64,000 bases of DNA from Pseudomonas fragi (GTDB taxonomy: Bacteria; Pseudomonadota; Gammaproteobacteria; Pseudomonadales; Pseudomonadaceae), in the NCBI RefSeq assembly GCF_025426255.1, contig NZ_CP104861.1:4154001-4218000 (forward strand). The letters run 5' to 3'. Within the stretch, counting starts at the first letter, position 1. Every line of letters starts with the position of its first letter. Positions 34,518-42,936 of this stretch are shown here, piece by piece. Below the pieces are notes generated by a model, which saw nothing but the letters and a program-made list of their open reading frames with translations, did no database searches and was not told where the DNA came from. Position numbers and translations under genes: made by a program.

Positions 34518-35084
34518 ATGCGTTGGTTGCTCGCTGCTCTTTGCCTGTCATTTGCCGTTACTTGCCAAGCTTCTGTTGTCATAACCGTAAACGGAAAACC
34601 CGTCGATAAAAATCAGGTACTCCAGCCAACCCCGTCAGCACAGCCGATCCATGCCGGGAAAAGCATCGACAAGGTCCTGGTACTCAAGTCCGCCCGCAAG
34701 CTGCAACTGATCAGCGATGGCAAACCGATCAAGACCTACCGTATTTCCTTGGGCAAGCAACCCAAGGGGGCAAAAATGCGTGAAGGCGACAAGCGCACCC
34801 CTGAGGGGATGTATTGGGTCGACTGGCGTAAAAAAAGCGACAAGTTCAACCTGGCGATGCATATCAACTACCCCAATATCAGCGACGCGGCGACAGCCCG
34901 ACGTGAGGGCGTAAACCCGGGTTCGATGATCATGATCCACGGCACGCCGGACAGCGAAGACAACCCAGAAGAGCTGTTCCATACCCTGGACTGGACCGAT
35001 GGTTGTATCGCGATGAAAAACTACGAAATGCGTGAAGTCTGGAACCTGGTCAAAGACGGCACGATGGTTGAAATCCGCCCGTAA
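34518..35084 (+). CDS. L,D-transpeptidase family protein (YkuD domain)
   Basis: 188 aa from the ATG at 34518 (MRWLLAALCLSFAVTCQA, signal peptide); the frame continues upstream to 34482 but lacks the signal start. The YkuD domain (~50-188) shows IMIHGTPDSEDN with His141 and TDGCIAMKNYEM with the catalytic Cys163. It is likely periplasmic, acting on peptidoglycan stem peptides or lipoprotein attachment. No PG-binding domain is attached. The exact reaction cannot be told. Confidence 0.88.
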   Translation: MRWLLAALCLSFAVTCQASVVITVNGKPVDKNQVLQPTPSAQPIHAGKSIDKVLVLKSARKLQLISDGKPIKTYRISLGKQPKGAKMREGDKRTPEGMYWVDWRKKSDKFNLAMHINYPNISDAATARREGVNPGSMIMIHGTPDSEDNPEELFHTLDWTDGCIAMKNYEMREVWNLVKDGTMVEIRP

Positions 35085-35152
35085 GCAAAAAATAATTTTC
35101 AGTCGTTGTTCGCCACTCCCTCTTCCCCACGTCTAATACCTTTGCATCCCGC

Positions 35153-35170
35153 CGGGCCCGACTGGGCCCG
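35153..35170. terminator. CGGGCCC/GGGCCCG hairpin after the transpeptidase gene
   Basis: CGGGCCC (35153-35159), loop GACT, GGGCCCG (35164-35170): a perfect 7-bp stem about 70 nt past the stop at 35084 and upstream of nagR operators. No T-run. It may isolate nagR from upstream transcription. Confidence 0.4.
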
Positions 35171-35198
35171 CAACTTCTCAGCGCCTTCCGCGCACCGC

Positions 35199-35304
35199 TA
35201 ATACCACTTAAACACCAAAGATATTTTCAGCCGAACAACACCCTCTTAATGCTGGGAATAGTGATTATTCTCGCGTTGACTTGGTATTGAAGTGGTATTA
35301 CTTT
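35199..35304 (+). promoter_or_regulatory. nagR promoter with paired inverted operator-like repeats
   Basis: TAATACCACTT (35199-35209) is repeated in inverse orientation as AAGTGGTATTA (35290-35300). The second copy overlaps a candidate promoter: TTGACT (35276-35281), 17-nt spacer, TACTTT (35299-35304). GGTATT also recurs directly at 35283-35288 and 35294-35299, one helical turn apart. By analogy with other HutC/NagR regulators this is probably the autoregulatory NagR site; the binding is inferred. Confidence 0.6.
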
Positions 35305-35356
35305 CGCCACATTACCGAGCGACAAAACCCTAATAACCGCATCGGATGCACCGCCC

Positions 35357-36088
35357 ATGAACACTCTTCTGGCTCTACGCCCGGACGACACCCTGGCCAC
35401 GCCGCTGTACCTGCAACTGGCCCGAAATCTGGAAGCCGCGATTCACGCCGGCGTCTGGAAAGCCGAGCAGGCCTTGCCTTCGGAACGCAGCCTGAGCGAA
35501 CAACTGGGCCTGTCCCGGGTGACAGCCCGCAAAGCCCTGGAAGTACTGTTCGAGCAAGGCTTGATCCGCCGCAGCCAAGGCTCGGGCACCTTTATCACGC
35601 CGCGCCTGGAACAGCCGTTGTCGCGACTTTCAAGTTTCAGCGAAATGCTCAGGCTCAAAGGTTTTGCCCCAAGCTCACACTGGCTAGAGCGTGAAATTAC
35701 CCAGCCGACCCACGAAGAGCTGATTCGCCTGGCGCTGTCGCCCACCGATAAAGTCGCGCGGCTCAAGCGCCTGCGCAAAGCCGATGAGACTGTCATGGCG
35801 ATCGAGATGAGCGCCCTGCCCGCCTCTCTGATCCCGCAGCCACAGGTGATTGGTGACTCACTCTATGAGTACCTGGACAGCATCGGCAAACCGGTGGTCC
35901 GCGCCCTTCAACATATTCAGGCGATCAACGCTTCGCCTGAATTCGCGACCCTGGTCGGCATTGAGCCTGGCACCGCCATGCTGTTGATGACCCGGGTTGG
36001 CTACCTCGAAGACAACACGCCCATCGAAGTCACTGACACCTATTGCCGCAACGACTACTACGACTTCGTGGCGGAACTGCGCCGCTAA
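35357..36088 (+). CDS. nagR: NagR, GntR/HutC-family regulator of GlcNAc genes
   Basis: 243 aa. N-terminal winged helix (~17-85; PLYLQLARNLEAAIHAGVW, ALPSERSLSEQLGLSRVTAR, FEQGLIRRSQGSGTFI) and C-terminal UTRA ligand domain (~95-240; GIEPGTAMLLMTRVGYLED). It heads the nag operon, so it probably represses nagABFE and is released by an amino-sugar phosphate such as GlcNAc-6-P or GlcN-6-P. nagA starts 33 nt after its stop. Confidence 0.92.
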   Translation: MNTLLALRPDDTLATPLYLQLARNLEAAIHAGVWKAEQALPSERSLSEQLGLSRVTARKALEVLFEQGLIRRSQGSGTFITPRLEQPLSRLSSFSEMLRLKGFAPSSHWLEREITQPTHEELIRLALSPTDKVARLKRLRKADETVMAIEMSALPASLIPQPQVIGDSLYEYLDSIGKPVVRALQHIQAINASPEFATLVGIEPGTAMLLMTRVGYLEDNTPIEVTDTYCRNDYYDFVAELRR

Positions 36089-36121
36089 CCCTGACTCGAC
36101 ACCACGCCCAGAGGGCTGCTC

Positions 36122-37228
36122 ATGCTCGAAGACAACATCCTCACGGCCCACGGCTGGGTTCGCGGCTACCTGCGCCACGAAAACGGCAAAGTGGTCGGCA
36201 TCGAAGGCAGCCCCTGCAACCCGGCAGATAACGATTTGCCGTACCTGCTGCCCGGTTTTATCGACTTGCACGTTCACGGCGGTGGCGGCAAAGACATCAT
36301 GCAAGGGCCGCAAGCCTTCGACACCATCACCCGTACCCATCTGCGCTTTGGCACCACGGCCTTGCTGGCAACCACCATGACCGCGCCGAATCACGACATC
36401 AGCCGCGTGCTCGGCGCCCTCGGTGACTTTTGCCAAACTCGCCCGAGCGGCTGCGCCCGCGTCCTCGGTGTGCATCTCGAAGGCCCGTTTATCAACCCTG
36501 GCAAACTCGGGGCACAACCCAACTTTGCGCACACCGCACTGATGGCCGAAGTCGAGGATTACCTGAACCTGGCGCCGATCAAGGTCATCACCATAGCGCC
36601 TGAAATTGCCGGGCATATCGAACTGATCGGCACACTCAGCGCCCGCGGCATTCGCATGCAACTGGGCCACACCCTGGGCAGTTATGAAGAGGGCGTGGCC
36701 GCACTGGATGCCGGTGCCAGCAGCTTTACCCATTTGTATAACGCCATGAGCCCGCTGCATCACCGCGAGCCCGGCATTCTGGGCGCGGCCCTGGCTCATG
36801 CGCGCTTTGCCGAGTTGATTCCTGACTTGTTGCACGTGCATCCCGGCGCCATCCGTGCCGCCTTGCGAGCGATCCCTTGCCTGTACTGCGTCACCGACTC
36901 GACCGCTGCCACCGGCATGCCCGATGGTGAATACCAGCTGGGCAGCCACACCGTCACCAAGTGCCTGGGCGGAGTGCGCCTGGCGGATGGCACGTTGGCA
37001 GGCAGCACCCTGACGATGGATCAGGCGCTGCGCAATCTGGTGAAAATTGGTCTGCCGCTGGCCGAAGCCTCGCAGCGTCTGTCGCAGTTCCCGGCCGATT
37101 ACCTCGGCCTTGAAGATCGCGGGCGCTTACAGCCCGGTAGCTGGGCTGACTGCGTGCGCCTGGATCGCTCATTGAACATCACTGCCGTCATGGTCGAAGG
37201 AGAAGCGCTTGACTTCCAAAATGCTTGA
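36122..37228 (+). CDS. nagA: N-acetylglucosamine-6-phosphate deacetylase
   Basis: 368 aa, amidohydrolase TIM barrel. Metal/substrate motifs: PGFIDLHVHGGGGKDIMQG, GVHLEGPFINPGKLGAQ, QLGHTLGSYEEG, FTHLYNAMSPLHHREPG and CVTDSTAATG. It removes acetate from GlcNAc-6-P in the cytoplasm, the first step after PTS uptake. Its end overlaps the next gene by 20 nt. Confidence 0.95.
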   Translation: MLEDNILTAHGWVRGYLRHENGKVVGIEGSPCNPADNDLPYLLPGFIDLHVHGGGGKDIMQGPQAFDTITRTHLRFGTTALLATTMTAPNHDISRVLGALGDFCQTRPSGCARVLGVHLEGPFINPGKLGAQPNFAHTALMAEVEDYLNLAPIKVITIAPEIAGHIELIGTLSARGIRMQLGHTLGSYEEGVAALDAGASSFTHLYNAMSPLHHREPGILGAALAHARFAELIPDLLHVHPGAIRAALRAIPCLYCVTDSTAATGMPDGEYQLGSHTVTKCLGGVRLADGTLAGSTLTMDQALRNLVKIGLPLAEASQRLSQFPADYLGLEDRGRLQPGSWADCVRLDRSLNITAVMVEGEALDFQNA

Positions 37229-38231
37229 AGAGGCCCAAACCGCGTGTAAAGCCGTCGAATGCCAACTGCTCAATCTCGACCCGGCCCTGACCGACCTCGC
37301 ACGCGAACTGCGGGCCAATCCGCCCGATGTGGCCATGACCCTCGCCCGCGGCAGCTCTGACCATGCCGCCAGTTACTTTGCCTATCTGACCATGCAGCAC
37401 CTGGGCGTGCCCGTGGCGTCGTTGCCGATGTCAGTGGTGACCTTGCGCCAGTCACCACTGCGGGTGAAAGGCCAGGCGGTGTTTGCCTTTTCCCAGTCCG
37501 GCCAAAGCCCCGACATCATCGACAGCCTGAGCTTGCTGCGCGAACGCGGCGCCTTGAGCGTAGCGCTGGTGAATGCCGAACACTCACCGCTGGCAGACGC
37601 CAGCGCATACACCCTGCCCTTGTGTGCTGGCGCAGAACACAGTGTCGCCGCGACCAAGAGCTTTATCGCCACCCTGAGCGCCAGCGCCAGGCTGGTTGCG
37701 TACTGGGCCAATGACCAAGCCTTGCTCGAAGCCGGCAACCTCCTGCCCGCAGGCCTGCGCGACGCCTGTACACAGGACTGGAGCAAAGCCATCGACACCC
37801 TGCGCGACGCCCAGCGACTGCTGGTGATCGGCCGGGGCGCAGGCTTCGCCATTGCCCAGGAAGCGGCGCTTAAATTCAAGGAAACTTCGACGCTGCAGGC
37901 AGAAGCCTTCAGCAGTGCCGAAGTGCGCCACGGGCCCATGGCTCTGATTGACGAAAATTACCCGCTGCTGATTTTCGCCCCGCGTGGCGTGGAGCAGGCA
38001 GGCTTGCTGACCCTGGCCCGCGACATGCGCCAACGCGGCGCCCGTGTATTGCTGGCGGCACCCGATGACGTGGCCGAACGCGACCTGACCTTGAGCCAGG
38101 CAGCGCACCCGGACCTGGACCCGATCCTGGCGATCCAAAGCTTCTATGTGATGGCCGCAGCCTTGGCCGAAGCCCGAGGGCTGGACCCCGATCAGCCGCG
38201 CTTCTTGAGCAAAGTGACCCGTACCCACTGA
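37209..38231 (+). CDS. nagB-II: NagB-II type glucosamine-6-phosphate deaminase (two SIS domains)
   Basis: 340 aa from a TTG at 37209, which has AAGGAG at 6-nt spacing; an ATG four codons later (37221) is 18 nt from it. Two SIS domains (~35-165, ARGSSDHAASYFAYL, FAFSQSGQSPDIIDSL; ~185-330, VIGRGAGFAIAQEAALKFKE, SSAEVRHGPMALID). It resembles the isomerase half of GlmS without the glutaminase domain. In the nag context it would deaminate/isomerise GlcN-6-P to fructose-6-P plus ammonia; the reaction is inferred from context. Confidence 0.85.
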   Translation: MTSKMLEEAQTACKAVECQLLNLDPALTDLARELRANPPDVAMTLARGSSDHAASYFAYLTMQHLGVPVASLPMSVVTLRQSPLRVKGQAVFAFSQSGQSPDIIDSLSLLRERGALSVALVNAEHSPLADASAYTLPLCAGAEHSVAATKSFIATLSASARLVAYWANDQALLEAGNLLPAGLRDACTQDWSKAIDTLRDAQRLLVIGRGAGFAIAQEAALKFKETSTLQAEAFSSAEVRHGPMALIDENYPLLIFAPRGVEQAGLLTLARDMRQRGARVLLAAPDDVAERDLTLSQAAHPDLDPILAIQSFYVMAAALAEARGLDPDQPRFLSKVTRTH

Positions 38232-38266
38232 GTTGTCCTCCCCGCAGGTTTAATGAGTATCGCGCC

Positions 38267-40783
38267 ATGCACAATAATAAGAACCTCACCCTCAGCGCGC
38301 CGCTTAGCGGTCCGATCATCAAGCTGGCCCTCGTACCGGATGCCGTATTTTCCAGTGGCATGATGGGCGACGGCATTGGCATCGACCCTCTGAACGATTG
38401 TTTGTATGCGCCCTGTGACGGGGTAGTGGTGCATGTCGCCAAAACCGCCCACGCCCTGACCATACGCGCTGAAAACGGTGCCGAACTGCTGCTGCATGTG
38501 GGGCTGGACACCTTTGATCTTCAGGGCGAAGGTTTTCAGCTGCTGGTGGAAAACGGCGCCCGGGTCAGTAACGGCCAACCGCTGCTGCGCTTCAACCCCG
38601 ATCAAATCGCGCAACGCTGCAAAAGCCTGATCAGCCTTCTGGTGCTGACCAACGGCGAGCATTTCGAACTGCACCCCCCGCAACATGACACGGCTCTGGC
38701 AGGCGAGGCGTTGTTGCATATCGTTGCGCGTACCAGCGCTGCCCCGGTTGGCAGCGCTGGCAGCACCAGCCAACAGGCCCAGGGCAGCGTGCGCATAACC
38801 CATCACGGTGGCCTGCATGCGCGACCTGCCGCGCTGGTGCGCCAGACCGCTCTGGGTTTCAAGAGCCTGGTGCGCTTGCACATAGGCGCCAACTCAGCCC
38901 CATGCGACAGCATTGTGCGGCTGTTGGCACTGGGCATCTGCGAGCAGGATGAGGTTCAGGTCAGTTGCGCAGGCGAAGATGCCGACGCCGCGCTCCAAGC
39001 CATTTTGGCTGTACTGGGCAAAGCTCAATCGGCTCCGGCACCTGCCCGACCCGCACTTGCCCCGACACCGATCCGGCCACTCAATCCGCCGGGCCAGCTT
39101 AACGGGGTATGTGCTGCGCCCGGACTGGCGAGCGGCCCGCTGTTTTATTTGTCCGGCGTACAACTGCCGCCCGACCTCGGCAACCATGTTCCCGAGCAAC
39201 AATTGCTGGCGCTCAATACTGCCCTGGATCAAGTGCGCGCAGAGATCCGGCTGACCCTGAGCGCCGCACGCGAGCAACACAACTGCGATGAAGAAACGAT
39301 TTTCGCCACCCACCTGGACCTGCTCGAAGACAGCGCACTGCTGCAAGCCAGCCACGTCGCCATCGCCCAAGGACATGACGCAGCCCATGCCTGGAGCGAT
39401 GCCATCGAGCAGCAATGCACGATCCTGAAAAGTCTGGGCAACACCCTGTTGGCCGAACGCTCCAACGATTTGCACGATCTTCAGCAGCGGGTACTGCGGG
39501 CCCTGCTGGGTGAGAGTGGGCATTGCCAGTTGCCGCCGGGGGCCATCGTCGCAGCCCATGAACTGACCCCTTCCGACCTGTTGATGCTCAGCGCACAGAA
39601 CGTGGCCGGGTTGTGCATGGTGGCAGGCGGTGCCACTTCCCATGTGGCGATTCTGGCTCGCGGCAAAGGCTTGCCTTGCCTGGTTGCCTTGGGCCCCGAT
39701 GTCCTGGGTTTACCCGCAGGCCAGGAAGTCATACTCGACGCCGACAATGCTCGCCTGGAATTGACCCCGACCACGGAGCGCGTCGAACAGGTGCGCCAAA
39801 CCATCCTCGCCCAACAGCAACGGTTTGCCCGTCAACAACTGCATGCCCGTGAGCCCGCCATGACCTGCGACGGGCAACACATCGAAATTGCCGCCAACGT
39901 CGCTTCCAGCCACGAAGCCGCCAGCGCCCACGCCAATGGTGCAGACGGCGTGGGCTTGCTGCGCACTGAGTTCCTGTTTGTCGATCGTACTACCGCCCCC
40001 AATGAAAAAGAGCAGATTGCAGCCTACCAGGGCGTACTCAATGCCATGGGCGACAAGCCGGTGATCATCCGCACCATTGACGTAGGCGGCGACAAACAAC
40101 TCGACTACCTGCCTCTACCCGTCGAGGCCAACCCGGTCTTGGGCTTGCGCGGTATTCGCCTGGCGCAACTGCATCCCCAGGTACTCGACCAGCAATTGCG
40201 CGCCCTGCTGCAAGTCAGCCCAGTGCAGCGTTGCCGCATCCTGCTGCCGATGATTACCGAAGTCGACGAGCTGCTGCATATCCGTCAGCGCCTGGATGCC
40301 TTGCGCGTTGAAATGGGCCTGAGCCAGCGTCCGGAACTGGGCGTCATGATTGAAGTACCGGCAGCGGCCCTGATGGCTGAGCAATTGGCCGAACATGCGG
40401 ACTTTCTCTCCATCGGCACTAACGACTTGTCGCAGTACACCCTGGCGATGGACCGCGACCACGCAGGGCTGGCCGCCCGTGTCGACGCCTTGCACCCGGC
40501 GTTGCTGCGCCTGATCGCCCACACCTGCGCCGGTGCTGCAAAACACCAGCGCTGGGTAGGCGTGTGCGGTGCGCTGGCCAGTGACCCGCTGGCCACACCG
40601 GTCTTGATCGGCCTGGGGGTTCGCGAACTGTCGGTAAGCCCGCTGCAAATCGGTGAAATCAAGGCCCGGGTTCGTCAGCTGGATGCCGGGATGTGCCAAA
40701 CGTTAAGCCAGACCCTGCTGAACATGAGCAATGCCGCATCGGTACGCGAAGCCTGTCGTCAGTACTGGCCGCTGTGCGACTAA
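38267..40783 (+). CDS. nagF: NagF, PTS EIIA-HPr-EI fusion for N-acetylglucosamine
   Basis: An 838-aa three-part phosphorelay protein. Residues ~1-150: EIIA-Glc type domain, active His77 in LLLHVGLDTFDLQGEGF, with the helper His62. Residues ~172-255: HPr, His184 in GGLHARPAALV. Residues ~275-838: enzyme I, His459 in GGATSHVAILARGKGLPCL, PEP-binding end IGTNDLSQYTLAMDRDH and GVCGALASDPLA. It carries phosphate from PEP to the IIB domain of NagE. It lies 35 nt after nagB-II; the Shine-Dalgarno is weak. Confidence 0.95.
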   Translation: MHNNKNLTLSAPLSGPIIKLALVPDAVFSSGMMGDGIGIDPLNDCLYAPCDGVVVHVAKTAHALTIRAENGAELLLHVGLDTFDLQGEGFQLLVENGARVSNGQPLLRFNPDQIAQRCKSLISLLVLTNGEHFELHPPQHDTALAGEALLHIVARTSAAPVGSAGSTSQQAQGSVRITHHGGLHARPAALVRQTALGFKSLVRLHIGANSAPCDSIVRLLALGICEQDEVQVSCAGEDADAALQAILAVLGKAQSAPAPARPALAPTPIRPLNPPGQLNGVCAAPGLASGPLFYLSGVQLPPDLGNHVPEQQLLALNTALDQVRAEIRLTLSAAREQHNCDEETIFATHLDLLEDSALLQASHVAIAQGHDAAHAWSDAIEQQCTILKSLGNTLLAERSNDLHDLQQRVLRALLGESGHCQLPPGAIVAAHELTPSDLLMLSAQNVAGLCMVAGGATSHVAILARGKGLPCLVALGPDVLGLPAGQEVILDADNARLELTPTTERVEQVRQTILAQQQRFARQQLHAREPAMTCDGQHIEIAANVASSHEAASAHANGADGVGLLRTEFLFVDRTTAPNEKEQIAAYQGVLNAMGDKPVIIRTIDVGGDKQLDYLPLPVEANPVLGLRGIRLAQLHPQVLDQQLRALLQVSPVQRCRILLPMITEVDELLHIRQRLDALRVEMGLSQRPELGVMIEVPAAALMAEQLAEHADFLSIGTNDLSQYTLAMDRDHAGLAARVDALHPALLRLIAHTCAGAAKHQRWVGVCGALASDPLATPVLIGLGVRELSVSPLQIGEIKARVRQLDAGMCQTLSQTLLNMSNAASVREACRQYWPLCD

Positions 40784-40811
40784 CAACAAAAACAACGACG
40801 GAGAATCCCTC

Positions 40812-42506
40812 ATGTATCAATATTTCATCGAAGGTCTGCAACGGCTTGGCCGGGCGTTGATGTTGCCGATTGCGATCCTGCCCATTGCCGGGCTGTTACT
40901 GCGCCTGGGCGACACCGACTTGCTCAACATCGCAATCATCCACGATGCGGGCGGCACCATCTTTGCCAATCTGGCGTTGATTTTTGCCATCGGCATTGCC
41001 GTGGGCTTCGCCCGCGACAACAACGGTACTGCCGGGTTGGCGGGAGCTATCGGCTACCTTGTGCTGGTATCGACCCTCAAGGCGCTGGACCCCAATATCA
41101 ACATGGGCATGCTGGCAGGGATCGTCAGCGGCCTGATGGCAGGCGCGCTGTATAACCGTTTCAAGGACATCAAGCTGCCGGAATACCTGGCGTTTTTTGG
41201 CGGCCGGCGTTTTGTACCGATTGTCACCGGGTTTGCGGCCGTGGCCCTGGGAGCGTTGTTTGGCCTGATCTGGCCGCCTATTCAGGAAGGCATCAACAGC
41301 CTGGGTGTCTTGCTGCTCGAAAGCGGCAGCCTCGGCGCGTTTATTTTCGGTGTGCTTAATCGACTGCTGATCGTGACCGGGCTGCACCATATCCTCAACA
41401 ATATGGCCTGGTTCGTGTTCGGCAGCTTTACCAACGAAGCCGGACAAGTCGTGACCGGGGATCTGAGCCGCTACTTTGCAGGCGACCCCAATGGCGGGCA
41501 ATTCATGACCGGCATGTTCCCGATGATGATGTTCGGCCTGCCGGCTGCTTGCCTGGCGATGTATCGCAACACGCTGCCAGAACGACGCAAGTTGATGGGC
41601 GGGATTTTCCTGTCGTTGGCACTGACGGCATTTTTAACCGGCGTCACCGAACCCATTGAATTCGCCTTCATGTTTCTCGCGCCTTTGCTCTACTTGCTAC
41701 ATGCACTGCTGACAGGCCTGTCGATGGCTATCACCAACCTGCTGAATATCCATTTGGGCTTTACCTTTTCCGGTGGGGCCATCGACATGCTGCTGGGCTG
41801 GGGCAAGTCGACCAATGGCTGGATGATCTTTCCAATCGGGCTGGCGTACTTCGGCATTTATTATCTGGTGTTCGATTACTGCATCCGCCGCTTCAAACTC
41901 AAGACCCCGGGCCGTGAAGACAACCCCGTGGCAGAAACCGCCGGCCTCTGCGAAAACCAGCGCGCCAAAGCCTATATTCAGGCGTTGGGCGGCCCGGACA
42001 ATCTGATCACGGTTGGCGCCTGTACCACGCGCTTGCGCCTGGAACTGGCCGACCGCAGCAAGGCCGTCGACAGCGAACTCAAAGCCCTGGGCGCCATGGG
42101 CGTGATGCGCCCCGGCCGAGCAGGCAGCCTGCAAGTCGTGGTTGGGCCAATGGCAGACAGCATTGCCGATGACATTCGCCTGCAGCTAACGCAAGTCAGT
42201 CATTCGCCAGCTGCCAGTACCGTGCAAGCCACAACGGTTGAGCCGGTGCAAAAAATCGAACCCGAACACGCACAAAGATGGCTGACCGCACTGGGCGGCA
42301 GCAGCAATGTATTACGCGTTGAATGCGTAGCCATCACCCGCTTGCGGGTCAAGCTTGGGGAAGAGTGTTTGCTGTCAGAGATGCAGCTCAAGGCTTTGGG
42401 CAGCCAAGGCATCAGCCAGCACGCCGATGGCGTTTGGCATGTGTTGGTAGGGGAACAGGCAGGCAGGTTGAGCGAGGTGTTGGGGCAGTTGATCAAGCCC
42501 CTGTAG
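40812..42506 (+). CDS. nagE: NagE, PTS GlcNAc-specific EIICB with a second, degenerate IIB
   Basis: 564 aa from the ATG at 40812. IIC membrane domain ~1-365 with the signature GVTEPIEFAFMFLAPLLY and LHHILNNMAW. IIB-1 ~383-460 has the phosphorylated Cys404 (GACTTRLRLEL). A second IIB-like domain, ~485-560, repeats the fold (QRWLTALGGSSNVLRV, AITRLRVKLG), but the Cys position is Ala507 (a Cys sits at 505). It imports GlcNAc as GlcNAc-6-P together with NagF. Its stop codon (TAG) lies inside a REP arm. Confidence 0.93.
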   Translation: MYQYFIEGLQRLGRALMLPIAILPIAGLLLRLGDTDLLNIAIIHDAGGTIFANLALIFAIGIAVGFARDNNGTAGLAGAIGYLVLVSTLKALDPNINMGMLAGIVSGLMAGALYNRFKDIKLPEYLAFFGGRRFVPIVTGFAAVALGALFGLIWPPIQEGINSLGVLLLESGSLGAFIFGVLNRLLIVTGLHHILNNMAWFVFGSFTNEAGQVVTGDLSRYFAGDPNGGQFMTGMFPMMMFGLPAACLAMYRNTLPERRKLMGGIFLSLALTAFLTGVTEPIEFAFMFLAPLLYLLHALLTGLSMAITNLLNIHLGFTFSGGAIDMLLGWGKSTNGWMIFPIGLAYFGIYYLVFDYCIRRFKLKTPGREDNPVAETAGLCENQRAKAYIQALGGPDNLITVGACTTRLRLELADRSKAVDSELKALGAMGVMRPGRAGSLQVVVGPMADSIADDIRLQLTQVSHSPAASTVQATTVEPVQKIEPEHAQRWLTALGGSSNVLRVECVAITRLRVKLGEECLLSEMQLKALGSQGISQHADGVWHVLVGEQAGRLSEVLGQLIKPL

Positions 42507-42595
42507 CCGCTGCCGCAGGCTGCGATAAGGGTCGAAGGACCTTCAAAAAACCAAGGCTGCTTCGCACCCTATCGCAGCCTGCAGCAGCCGCTACA
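42502..42595. repeat. REP-type inverted repeat (type B), 25-bp arms
   Basis: TGTAGCCGCTGCCGCAGGCTGCGAT is at 42502-42526, and its inverse with two mismatches is at 42571-42595. The left arm contains the nagE stop (TAG 42504-42506). It lies between the convergent nagE and NIF3-like genes and may function as a transcription end. Confidence 0.85.
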
Positions 42596-42604
42596 TATCA
42601 GGGT

Positions 42605-42916
42605 TTACAAATCCGCCAAACGCCACACTTCATAAGCAGGCGTTTCATACGGGTGGCTGTGCTTGAGCGCAGCCACCACGGCGTGAATCAGGTCATCGGC
42701 GACGACCAGCTCAACCTTCCATTCCCCTACATACTCGACCTGACCGGTTTGCCCGAGAAACGGCTGACTGCCGTCCAACGCGCGAAACTGGCCCTGGCCC
42801 AATGTCTGCCAGGCGCAGTGATCATAGGTCCCGATTCGACCGCCACCGGCAGTGAATACGGCATCCTTGACCACTTCGACATGGCTCGGGGGAACGAAAA
42901 AGCTGAGCTTGTACAT
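42605..42916 (-). CDS. NIF3/YqfO-like small protein
   Basis: 103 aa from the ATG at 42916 (MYKLSFFVPPSHVEVVKDAVF). It matches the small YqfO-type insert domain of the NIF3 family (GGGRIGTYDHCAWQTLGQGQF, KVELVVADDLIHAVVAALK, HPYETPAYEVWRL), without the metal-binding NIF3 halves. Function unknown. Its start lies 20 nt from the purL stop, same strand, so it may be cotranscribed with purL. Confidence 0.88.
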   Translation of the reverse strand: MYKLSFFVPPSHVEVVKDAVFTAGGGRIGTYDHCAWQTLGQGQFRALDGSQPFLGQTGQVEYVGEWKVELVVADDLIHAVVAALKHSHPYETPAYEVWRLADL

Positions 42917-42936
42917 CGTCTTAATCCACCCTGTTC

